Source: Candidatus Omnitrophota bacterium
GTDB taxonomy: Bacteria; Omnitrophota; Gorgyraeia; Duberdicusellales; 4484-171
DNA length: 40,392 nucleotides
Direction of reading: 5' to 3'
Assembly (NCBI GenBank): GCA_018826075.1
Contig: JAHKAJ010000008.1
Span: 1 to 40,392, forward strand
Below, one piece after another: positions 29,905 through 38,355 of the stretch. Each line of letters opens with the position of its first letter. Within the stretch, counting starts at the first letter, position 1. The notes beneath the pieces are model-generated. The model made no database searches. It was not told the origin of the DNA and saw only the letters and a list, made by a program, of their open reading frames with translations. A program made the translations under genes and the position numbers.

Positions 29905-31121
29905 AACAAAAAGCTAAAAAGCCGGAGTTAACTAGTCCGGCTGGTGATTGGTGTTCACTGCACACTGCCATTGAAGCCGGCGCTGACAGTATTTATTTTG
30001 GCGTTAAGGGCTTGAATATGCGTAACCTCGCTTTAAATTTTGACCTTCTGGAAATAAAAAAAGTAGTTAAGGTTTTACATCAACATAAAAAAAGAGCTTA
30101 TTTGGCTTTAAACGTTATTGTTTATAATAACGAGATCGATAAGATCAAAAAGATCCTCAGTGAGGCTAAAAAGAGTAAAATCGATGGAGTTATTCTTTGG
30201 GACATGGCAGTTTTTTCCCTGGCTAAAAAAATGGGCCTTAAAGTTCATTTGTCCACCCAGGCCAGTGTTTCTAATTTTTTGGCCTTAAAAAAATATGCGG
30301 CTTTAGGAGTAAAGCGGGCGGTCTTAGCCAGAGAGTGTAGTTTGAACGACATAAAACAGATAGCTAAAAAAATAAAAAAAGCCAAGCTTAATTGTCAGCT
30401 GGAAGCCTTTATCCATGGGGCGATGTGTGTGAGTATTTCGGGAAGATGTTTTTTGTCTGAATATTCCTTTGCTAAATCAGCTAACCGCGGAGAATGCCTC
30501 CAGCCCTGCCGCAGGAAATTTTTGATCACCGATCTGGAAAAAGAATCAGAATATATTTTAGGCCAGGATTACCTGTTAAGCCCTAAGGATTTATGTACTA
30601 TAGATTTTATTGATCAGCTTATCCAGGCCGGAGTAGATGCTTTTAAGATAGAGGGTAGGAACCGCTCTCCGGAATATGTCCGGGTAGTGACTTCAGTTTA
30701 TCGCCGGGCCATTGAGGCTTATTTTTCTAACCAGTTGACTGATCAGTTAAAAAAGCAGTTAAAGGCCGAGCTTTCCTGTGTTTATAACCGGGGTTTTTCC
30801 AGCGGCTTTTATCTTGGCCGGCCCAAAGATTGGAAGGCCCGGCGCTTAGAGCATAGCCATGAAAAGGTTTACGTGGGGGAAGTGTTAAAGTTTTATAAGC
30901 AGATAAAGGTAGCTGAGCTTTGGGTAAGAGACCATTCCTTAAAAAAGGGAGATGACATTGTCTGTTTAGGTAAAAACACACCGGCTAACTTTGCCACTGT
31001 CAGTGATATCCAGATAAATCACAGCTTTGTCGATCAGCTAAAAAAAGGCGAAAAGGGAGGGATTAAATTACCCTTCATTTTAAAACCTGGGGACAAGGTT
31101 TTTCTCTGGAAAAAGAAGTAA
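29901..31121 (+). CDS. Peptidase U32 family protein
   Basis: 406 aa; ELTSPAGDWCSLHTAIEAGADSIYFGVKGLNMR, FIHGAMCVSISGRCFLSEY...RGECLQPCRR. Confidence 0.93.
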   Translation: MKQKAKKPELTSPAGDWCSLHTAIEAGADSIYFGVKGLNMRNLALNFDLLEIKKVVKVLHQHKKRAYLALNVIVYNNEIDKIKKILSEAKKSKIDGVILWDMAVFSLAKKMGLKVHLSTQASVSNFLALKKYAALGVKRAVLARECSLNDIKQIAKKIKKAKLNCQLEAFIHGAMCVSISGRCFLSEYSFAKSANRGECLQPCRRKFLITDLEKESEYILGQDYLLSPKDLCTIDFIDQLIQAGVDAFKIEGRNRSPEYVRVVTSVYRRAIEAYFSNQLTDQLKKQLKAELSCVYNRGFSSGFYLGRPKDWKARRLEHSHEKVYVGEVLKFYKQIKVAELWVRDHSLKKGDDIVCLGKNTPANFATVSDIQINHSFVDQLKKGEKGGIKLPFILKPGDKVFLWKKK

Positions 31122-31154
31122 AATCATAGCGATTCTATGGTAAAATAATAAATA

Positions 31155-31682
31155 ATGAGAAAGTCATTTACGCTCATAGAACTGATCGTAGTCATTGCTA
31201 TCATCGCTATCCTTGCCGCCATCATCGCCCCCAACGCCTTTAAGGCTATTGAGAAGGCGAAAGTATCTCGTTTTGCTCAAGATGTCAGAGCAATAAGGGC
31301 GGCAGCAATGGCTTTCTATGCTGATACTGGTCAATGGCCCGCTGACAATGATGGTGGTGCAACTCAGGACCCAACAACATTAGGTAAGGGTTTTATAAAT
31401 AATGATAACGGAAGCGGCAGTCTCATAGAGGGTTGGGATGGTCCGTATGTAGAAAAGTGGCCATTGAATCCTTGGGGTGGAATTTATTATTGGGATTCCG
31501 ATAATGGTGATGAAAACCTTAACGGAATTTTCCCCGAGCGTACGGTGATAGTTTTCAATATCCAAGGTGCCATTGAACAGAAAATAGACGATATGTTCGA
31601 TAACGGAAATTTGCAAAACGGATTTATTTTTCATCAAGATGCAGCCAACCTTCTTGGATGGATAGTCGTTGAAGGCCAGTAG
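31155..31682 (+). CDS. Type II secretion/type IV pilin-like pseudopilin 1
   Basis: MRKSFTLIELIVVIAIIAILAAIIAPNAFKAIEKAK prepilin N-terminus. Confidence 0.88.
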   Translation: MRKSFTLIELIVVIAIIAILAAIIAPNAFKAIEKAKVSRFAQDVRAIRAAAMAFYADTGQWPADNDGGATQDPTTLGKGFINNDNGSGSLIEGWDGPYVEKWPLNPWGGIYYWDSDNGDENLNGIFPERTVIVFNIQGAIEQKIDDMFDNGNLQNGFIFHQDAANLLGWIVVEGQ

Positions 31683-31697
31683 CTAAAAACTGTTTAT

Positions 31698-31716
31698 GTT
31701 ATTGGTAACCAATAAC
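31698..31716. repeat. Perfect palindrome GTTATTGGTAACCAATAAC between pseudopilins 1 and 2
   Basis: 9 bp arms around a central A; too tight for an RNA hairpin, more consistent with a DNA-binding site. Confidence 0.4.
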
Positions 31717-31777
31717 ATATCTATTTTTAAGCTAGCTATCAATGATTAGATTTATTATGCAATAATTAAGGAGAAAA

Positions 31778-32398
31778 ATGAATAAAAGTTTTACCCTGAT
31801 CGAATTGATCGTAGTCATTGCCATCATCGCTATCCTTGCCGCCATCATCGCCCCCAACGCCTTTAGGGCGATTGAGAAGGCCAAAATTACTAAATGTGCT
31901 TCAGATCTAAGAACAATAAAATCAGCTACTCAAGCTTATTATGCTGATGTGGGAAAATTTCCTCCGGTTGATGATCATTATTGCCTTCCTTGTCCCGATG
32001 GTTCAGTATTCACAGATGGGCCTCATCAATTTGCCGGTATAGATTTTTTTGAAAATAAAGCCGATGCGGTCTATGGTGGGTATCAAGGATGGGACGGCCC
32101 TTATTTAGAGCGTTGGCCAACTGTGCCTTGGAATCCTTCAGGAGCCCTATATCCCAATTATCAATACCAGGGGCCTTGGGCTGATTTTGATAACAATAAT
32201 GTTGAAGATGAATCTATCGAAATACATTTTTGGGCGACTCCGGTTGAAACGGCACAAGGCCGAGGCTTATTGATCGATAGAGTACTAGATGACGGTAATT
32301 TATCTACTGGAAATTTTTTATCCGGAGATAGCTTTGATCCCCTAAGTGGTAATCCTAAATGTTCGGTTTGCATGTTTTATAATGCGGGAACCCACTAG
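31778..32398 (+). CDS. Pseudopilin 2
   Basis: MNKSFTLIELIVVIAIIAILAAIIAPNAFRAIEKAK. Confidence 0.88.
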   Translation: MNKSFTLIELIVVIAIIAILAAIIAPNAFRAIEKAKITKCASDLRTIKSATQAYYADVGKFPPVDDHYCLPCPDGSVFTDGPHQFAGIDFFENKADAVYGGYQGWDGPYLERWPTVPWNPSGALYPNYQYQGPWADFDNNNVEDESIEIHFWATPVETAQGRGLLIDRVLDDGNLSTGNFLSGDSFDPLSGNPKCSVCMFYNAGTH

Positions 32399-32406
32399 AA
32401 ATGATT

Positions 32407-33027
32407 AATATGAAAAAAACCTTTACTCTCATCGAACTGATCGTAGTCATCGCCATCATCGCCATCCTTGCAGCAATCATTGCTCCCAATGCCTTTAAGG
32501 CTATCGAAAAAGCGAAGATAGCTAAACTTATAGGTGAGGGTAAAGCCTATAAGACCGCTCTTTTATCGCTGTATGCTGACACTGGTCACTGGCCAGGCGA
32601 TGGCCATAGTGGGTCCGGCGGCATTAGAGTGATGGCTCTTTTTGATGCTTCGCTTATTCCCGGCTGGATGGCTCCTTATGCCTGCCCAAGTAACTTATTG
32701 CAAGATGACGATGGGTGGTCGGGTTGGGACGGTCCTTATGTTGAAAAATTGGTAGGCAAAAATCCCTGGGGAGGTTATTACGCTCTTCAAAGGCATTCTT
32801 TGCTTAACTCTCCGTATGATCAGTACATTTTTTTAAATATTAATGGTCTGTGTTACGGTGATCTTCTAACATCAACTACTTATGACTGCGGAATTCCTAT
32901 AGGCGCTGGTCGAAACATAGATGAAAAAATAGATGACAATGACCCAACTTGGGAAAAGGGACTTTTCTATAGACACAACATTGAGGAATGGAATACCTAT
33001 CTTTGGTTTTTGACTCCAACAAGCTAG
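32407..33027 (+). CDS. Pseudopilin 3
   Basis: KKTFTLIELIVVIAIIAILAAIIAPNAFKAIEKAK; supplied ORF starts at 32401. Confidence 0.88.
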   Translation, partial: NMKKTFTLIELIVVIAIIAILAAIIAPNAFKAIEKAKIAKLIGEGKAYKTALLSLYADTGHWPGDGHSGSGGIRVMALFDASLIPGWMAPYACPSNLLQDDDGWSGWDGPYVEKLVGKNPWGGYYALQRHSLLNSPYDQYIFLNINGLCYGDLLTSTTYDCGIPIGAGRNIDEKIDDNDPTWEKGLFYRHNIEEWNTYLWFLTPTS

Positions 33028-33044
33028 TGAATAGTTTGATAAAA

Positions 33045-33221
33045 TTGGGGACAGGTCCCGCTAAAATAGCCCCAGTGTTTTCAAGCCTTTTTTAACCATT
33101 TTTTCAAATTTCCTAAATTTGTTTAAACCGCTCAGCCAATTTTTTCATTTTTGGTTTTTCCAAAAAGCAGGAAATAACCCTTTATTCTAATGGGGTGATT
33201 TGACCGGGACCTGTCCCCATT
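33045..33221. mobile_element. Small MITE/REP-like element with ~16 bp terminal inverted repeats
   Basis: TTGGGGACAGGTCCCG (33045-33060) vs CGGGACCTGTCCCCATT (33205-33221). Confidence 0.65.
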
Positions 33222-33247
33222 GACAGGTTTGGCTTATTGATTATAAT
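33220..33247 (+). promoter_or_regulatory. nadA promoter abutting the inverted repeat
   Basis: TTGACA (33220-33225), 16 nt, TATAAT (33242-33247), ATG 33260. Confidence 0.7.
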
Positions 33248-33259
33248 GTTTTCTTAATT

Positions 33260-34165
33260 ATGGATGCTTTGCAGGAAAAAGTCCTTAAGTTAAAACGCAA
33301 GAAAAGGGCAATAATCCTAGCCCACAACTACCAGATCCCTCAAGTCCAGGATATTGCTGATTTTACCGGCGATTCCCTGGAATTATCTAAGATCTCACGA
33401 AACCTAAAGGAAGAAACCATTGTTTTCTGCGGGGTAAAGTTTATGGCTGAAACTGCCAAGATTTTGTCTCCCCGGAAGAAGGTATTATTGCCGGTGCTTG
33501 ATGCCGGCTGTCCTTTAGCTGATATGATCACCCCTGTAGATTTAATCGAGTTGAAAAAACAATATCCTAAAGCCTGGGTGGTAAGCTATGTCAACAGCTC
33601 GGCTGAGATCAAAGCTTTGAGTGATGTTTGTTGCACGTCAGCTAATGCAGTTACAGTAGTCAAGAATGTCCCGGTAAAACAGGTGATCTTTGTTCCCGAC
33701 AAAAATCTCGGTTGGTGGGTAGCTAAAAACCTTCCTGATAAAGAAATAATCCTTTGGCCGGGTTTTTGCTTGGTGCATGAGTATTTTACCATTGAAGACC
33801 TGCTTAAAACCAGAAAAGCTTATCCGCAAGCTCAAATTTTAGTGCACCCGGAGTGCCGCCGGGAAATCCTGGAGGCTGCTGATTCAGTGCTGTCTACTGC
33901 CGGAATGCTTAAAGAAGTGAAGAGTTCAGGCAAGAGTGAGTTTGTTATTGGCACCGAAGAAGGTATGATCTACCGCTTAAAGCAGGATAATCCACAGAAA
34001 ATATTTTACTCCTTAGGCAGTCCCAAGGTCTGCATCAATATGAAAAAAACCACTCTTGATGATGTTTACCGTTCGCTGGAAGGTGAAAAATACAATATTG
34101 AGATCGACCCGGCCATTATCGAGAAAGCAAGTTTAGCTTTAGAACGGATGGTAAGCTATATCTAA
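33260..34165 (+). CDS. nadA: Quinolinate synthase
   Basis: 301 aa; ILAHNYQIPQVQDIADFTGDSLELS, VHPECRREILEAAD. Confidence 0.97.
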   Translation: MDALQEKVLKLKRKKRAIILAHNYQIPQVQDIADFTGDSLELSKISRNLKEETIVFCGVKFMAETAKILSPRKKVLLPVLDAGCPLADMITPVDLIELKKQYPKAWVVSYVNSSAEIKALSDVCCTSANAVTVVKNVPVKQVIFVPDKNLGWWVAKNLPDKEIILWPGFCLVHEYFTIEDLLKTRKAYPQAQILVHPECRREILEAADSVLSTAGMLKEVKSSGKSEFVIGTEEGMIYRLKQDNPQKIFYSLGSPKVCINMKKTTLDDVYRSLEGEKYNIEIDPAIIEKASLALERMVSYI

Positions 34166-34194
34166 CCGCCAGTTTCCAAATAAATATTTTTGAA

Positions 34195-35241
34195 ATGTCC
34201 AAAAAACGTATAGCTGTAGGTTTAAGCGGAGGAGTAGATTCTTCGGTAGCTGCTTATCTGCTTAAGAAAAAAGGCTGGGAAGTAGTAGGGTTTACTCTTA
34301 AGTTTCATCCTCAAGAAAACCGTTGTTGCGATTCTGAGAGCCTCGAGCAGGCGGAAAGGCTTTGTCATCGCCTGAAAATACCGCATTACCTGCTTGATGC
34401 CAGCGGGATGTTTCAGAAAAAAATCATCGATTATTTTATTGAAAGTTATTTAAACGGCCAGACCCCTAACCCTTGCGCTTTTTGCAACCGTTTTATAAAA
34501 TTCGGTGTTTTTTTAGATAAAATAAAATCTTTAGGCATAGATTATCTGGCTACCGGACACTATGCCCGCTTGGGCCGAAAGGGTAAAGACTATTTTTTTC
34601 GCAAAGCCAAGGATGGCAATAAATCTCAAGAATATTTTTTGGCTTTGGTCAAACCGGAGATTTTAAAATCGCTGGTTTTTCCGCTGGGAGGCTATACTAA
34701 GCCTCAGGTAAAAAGAATAGCTAAAACTAAAAAGCTTCTATTCAAAGAAAGAAAAGAAAGCCAGGATGTCTGTTTTGTCAAAGATAAGACTTATCCTGAG
34801 TTTATCGAAGAAAACATTCTTAAACCAGCCCAATATTGCGGTGATATCTGTGACCTCCAGGGGAAAGTTTTAGGTAAGCATAAAGGTATATATTATTATA
34901 CTTACGGCCAACGCAGTGGTTTGGGGATCGCTTATAAACACCCACTTTATGTAGCTGGTATCGACGGCCGCTCCAAAGCCGTGATCGTGGCCAGCCGCCA
35001 GGACCTTGAGCGGGATAGTTTTTTAGTAGCTCAGCCTAACTGGTTTATCAAGCCTAAACAGAGAAAGCTAAGAGTAAAAGTGCGTTATAATTCCCGGGAG
35101 GTGCCTTGTGTTTTAGAGGCTGACGGGCAAAGGTTAAAGGTTAGGCTTTTTGAAAAGCTGGATTCAATAACTCCTGGGCAGGTAGCGGCTTTTTATCAAA
35201 AAGACCGGCTTCTGGGTGGCGGAATAATCCTAAAACCATAG
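34195..35241 (+). CDS. mnmA: tRNA-specific 2-thiouridylase
   Basis: 348 aa; IAVGLSGGVDSSVAAYLLKKKGWEVVG, NPCAFCNRFIKFG, ATGHYARL. Confidence 0.97.
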   Translation: MSKKRIAVGLSGGVDSSVAAYLLKKKGWEVVGFTLKFHPQENRCCDSESLEQAERLCHRLKIPHYLLDASGMFQKKIIDYFIESYLNGQTPNPCAFCNRFIKFGVFLDKIKSLGIDYLATGHYARLGRKGKDYFFRKAKDGNKSQEYFLALVKPEILKSLVFPLGGYTKPQVKRIAKTKKLLFKERKESQDVCFVKDKTYPEFIEENILKPAQYCGDICDLQGKVLGKHKGIYYYTYGQRSGLGIAYKHPLYVAGIDGRSKAVIVASRQDLERDSFLVAQPNWFIKPKQRKLRVKVRYNSREVPCVLEADGQRLKVRLFEKLDSITPGQVAAFYQKDRLLGGGIILKP

Positions 35242-35261
35242 GCGGCGGTTAGAAAATGTGT

Positions 35262-35405
35262 TATAATTAAGTGAAGCAGCGAATTTTCAAAGTCTTAGGT
35301 ACAGAAAATTTGCGTAGCTGAACTTACCCAGCACTAATTTTAAGTAAAATTAGTGCTGGGTTAATTCGATCTAGCCAAAAACTTATTCAAATAAAATAAG
35401 TTTTT
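35262..35405 (+). ncRNA. Structured leader/intergenic RNA with three consecutive hairpins
   Basis: TATAAT at 35262; CAGC-gAATTTTC...GAAAATTt-GCTG; ACCCAGCACTAATTTT-AAGT-AAAATTAGTGCTGGGT; AAAAACTTATT...AATAAGTTTTT. Confidence 0.45.
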
Positions 35406-35431
35406 GACTGATCTCATTAAAAGGAGGTTCT

Positions 35432-36037
35432 ATGCGCTATTTTTTAATTTTAGGTTTAGTTTTGTTTTTAGCAGCGGGTTGTTCTTTCGGGCCTAAAGAA
35501 GTTGTTCTCGATAGCTTTGAAGGGGTGATTTCTGCCGAAACCGTGGATTACGGTTCTAGTGAAGATTCCCTGGTTACAGTGGGGGCCGATAAAAGCCTGA
35601 AAGCCTGCGGCGAGCAGTCGTTAAAAGTGCTTTATGATCTAAAGCCTTCCGGTTATATGTGGATTGCCCGCGGTTATGGTTTGGATGTCGTCGGAGCAGC
35701 TCTTTGGGAAGTTGTGCCACAAGATGTGAAATGGAGGAGTTACAAATCAATAAGTGTTTCGATGTACGGGAATAATTCCGGAGCAGTAGTAGCTTTCGAT
35801 ATAAAAGATAAGGGTGGAGAGATTTTCCGCTTTTTGCTTGAGGATGATTTCAGCGGTTGGAAAGAAATAATCTGTCCGTTTGAGCAGTTTTTTGTCAGGG
35901 CTGATTGGCAGCCGGAAACCGCCGAAAGAAACCAGGTTATTGATTTTCCGGTTATGAGTTTTCAATTTGAACCCCGCCTGCCCGGTATTGGCACTTACTA
36001 TTTTGACTGTGTAAAACTGGTTAAAACCAAAAAATAG
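35432..36037 (+). CDS. Putative lipoprotein
   Basis: Lipobox LFLAAGC; RBS AAAAGGAGG. Confidence 0.7.
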   Translation: MRYFLILGLVLFLAAGCSFGPKEVVLDSFEGVISAETVDYGSSEDSLVTVGADKSLKACGEQSLKVLYDLKPSGYMWIARGYGLDVVGAALWEVVPQDVKWRSYKSISVSMYGNNSGAVVAFDIKDKGGEIFRFLLEDDFSGWKEIICPFEQFFVRADWQPETAERNQVIDFPVMSFQFEPRLPGIGTYYFDCVKLVKTKK

Positions 36038-37063
36038 ATGTCGAGAAAGGTTGAAGACCTAGCTAAACTTTCCGAAGAAGAACTGCTGGAGATCAAGATC
36101 CGGGATTTGCCGCTTTCTCTTCCAGGTACCTGGCTTGATGATTGTATCCAAGAGCTTTACGCTGAACTTGATTCTAAAGGGATCAAGTTAAAACCGCCTT
36201 GCTATCTAGCCGATGAATGGCTTATTCCCGATGGAGAACCGGTAGTGGGTATTCCTTTTTTTCTGGCTCATTCTGCATTGATGAAACTGGAAAAAAAGAT
36301 GATGCTTGATGTTGAGGGCGGTACTAAAGATTGGTGCCTGAAGTTACTTCGGCATGAGACCGGCCACGCCATAAATTATGCCTATAAATTGTACAAAAGT
36401 AAAAAGTGGCATAAGATCTTTGGGCCGTTTCATAAGGAATATCGCGAGACTTACCGTTTCCGGCCTTACAGTAAGAGTTTTGTCCGGCACCTTGAGGATT
36501 ATTATGCCCAGTATCATCCTGATGAAGATTTTGCCGAGACTTTTGCGGTCTGGCTTACCCCGGACTTAGATTGGCGGGTTCAGTATAAGGGCTGGAAGGC
36601 TATTGATAAGCTTGATTATGTAGACCAGCTGATGAATAAAATAAAAGATAAAGAACCTCTGGTCAAAAAGGGTAAAAAGTATTGGGAAGCCCGCCGGATG
36701 AATGTCAGTTTAAAAAATTTCTATAAAAAGAAAAAGTATTTCTACGCCGAAGATTTTCCTGATTTTCACGACAGTAACTTAAACAGGATTTTTTCTCCAA
36801 TAGTTGAGGGCGAAAAAAACCTGACTTCAGCCGCTGAAATTATCAAAAAATACCGTAAGGATATCCTAAGCAATGTCTCAATTTGGACCGGTGAGAAAAG
36901 GTACCTTATTGACGGGCTATTGGATAATATTGCCAGCCGTTGCCGCCAGTTAAAGCTGGCAGTTTCTGATTCCCAGGAGTCGGCTTTGATAAAGATCTCG
37001 GTTTATGCGACCACGCTGATTATGAATTATCTTTATACCGGAAAATTCCGGAAAAAGAAATAA
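36038..37063 (+). CDS. Putative zinc-binding metallopeptidase
   Basis: LRHETGHAINYAYKLYKSKKW (HExxH) and downstream PDEDFAETFAVWL Glu-rich motif. Confidence 0.75.
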   Translation: MSRKVEDLAKLSEEELLEIKIRDLPLSLPGTWLDDCIQELYAELDSKGIKLKPPCYLADEWLIPDGEPVVGIPFFLAHSALMKLEKKMMLDVEGGTKDWCLKLLRHETGHAINYAYKLYKSKKWHKIFGPFHKEYRETYRFRPYSKSFVRHLEDYYAQYHPDEDFAETFAVWLTPDLDWRVQYKGWKAIDKLDYVDQLMNKIKDKEPLVKKGKKYWEARRMNVSLKNFYKKKKYFYAEDFPDFHDSNLNRIFSPIVEGEKNLTSAAEIIKKYRKDILSNVSIWTGEKRYLIDGLLDNIASRCRQLKLAVSDSQESALIKISVYATTLIMNYLYTGKFRKKK

Positions 37064-38088
37064 TGGACAGGAAATTAAAAGTCTTACTTCTTTTTGACAG
37101 CCCTTACTTTAAACCGCGCGGTTACGATTTTAAAGAAGAGTTTCAAGACCCTAACTGGAGCACTGAACGCCGTACCCACCAGGCGCTTTTAGAAAACGGG
37201 CATAAACCGATTTTGCTGGGTTTGTATAATAATGTCAGCCTGCTTTTTGAAGAGGCCGCTGAAAGCAAGCCCGAGGTTATTTTTAACTTGGCTGAAGTGT
37301 TTAACCAGAAGTCTCACCTGGACAAGAACGTGGTTGCCACTTTGGAGATGCTGGATATTCCTTATACCGGAGCTTCTTTGACTAATCTGGCGATTTGCGG
37401 CAATAAAGCCTTATGCAAAAAAATTCTTACCTTTCACCGGATAAAAGTCCCGCATTTTTATACTTTTTATCGAAATCGCCGGATTTGGCTGCCCAAAAAA
37501 CTCAGGCTTCCTTTGATCGTCAAGCCTCTGAATGAAGAAGCTTCCCGGGGGATATCTCAGGCTTCGATAGTTGAGGATGAGACGTCTTTAATCGAGAGAG
37601 TCAAGTTTATCCACGAAAGCATGAAGAGTGATGTTATTGCTGAAGAGTATGTTGATGGCCGCGAACTTTATGTCAGTGTACTTGGCGATCGAAGGATAAA
37701 GGTTTTGCCGTTCCGAGAAATAAAATTCGGCAATCTCGGAGAGGATGTATCTGCGATCGCTACCTATAAAGCCAAGTGGGACGATGAGTACCGGAAGAAA
37801 TGGGAGATTAAAAATGTTTTTGCCGGACGCCTGCCTGAAGGGTTAAACAAGAAGATCAGCGATATTTGTAAGCGCGCTTTTCGGGCTTTGGATTTAGAAG
37901 GTTATGCCCGTTTTGATATCCGAGTAGGCAAAGATTCAAAGATCCATATCCTGGAAGTGAACGCCAATCCTTCTTTAGATCCGGAAGATGAGTTGGCCCA
38001 GTCAGCTGATAAGGGCGGCATGCCTTATAATAAACTGATTCAAAAAATCTTAAAGCTTGGGATCAAGCGGGGAGAAAGTGAGCGTTGA
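37063..38088 (+). CDS. ATP-grasp ligase (D-Ala-D-Ala ligase-like)
   Basis: NLAEVFNQKSHLDKNVVATLEMLDIPYTGASL, GYARFDIRVGKDSKIHILEVNANPSLDPE. Confidence 0.9.
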   Translation: MDRKLKVLLLFDSPYFKPRGYDFKEEFQDPNWSTERRTHQALLENGHKPILLGLYNNVSLLFEEAAESKPEVIFNLAEVFNQKSHLDKNVVATLEMLDIPYTGASLTNLAICGNKALCKKILTFHRIKVPHFYTFYRNRRIWLPKKLRLPLIVKPLNEEASRGISQASIVEDETSLIERVKFIHESMKSDVIAEEYVDGRELYVSVLGDRRIKVLPFREIKFGNLGEDVSAIATYKAKWDDEYRKKWEIKNVFAGRLPEGLNKKISDICKRAFRALDLEGYARFDIRVGKDSKIHILEVNANPSLDPEDELAQSADKGGMPYNKLIQKILKLGIKRGESER

Positions 38089-38345
38089 TGGGTTCAGAAG
38101 TTTTTGTTTCGCGCTGTTATGATGTAGGTGGTGTGGGCCTGGTGATCAACGGCTGGGTGCAGTCCGGAATGATCAGAGAAGGTTCGATCGGCCGGACTTT
38201 TAAGGGTAAAAAATTTACTTTGGTAAAGATCGAAAAAGAAGGTCAGCAACTGCCTAAGGCTTTGGAGAAGGACAAGATCAACCTGTTTGTGAAAAATATT
38301 ACCCGCACTGATTTAAAACCCGGCGAAAGTATATATTTTGATTAG
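38088..38345 (+). CDS. Small EF-Tu domain-2-like beta-barrel protein
   Basis: 85 aa; VGLVINGWVQSGMIREGSIG...VKNITRTDLKPGESIYF resembles translational-GTPase domain 2. Confidence 0.5.
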   Translation: MGSEVFVSRCYDVGGVGLVINGWVQSGMIREGSIGRTFKGKKFTLVKIEKEGQQLPKALEKDKINLFVKNITRTDLKPGESIYFD

Positions 38346-38355
38346 CCGGAGCTTG

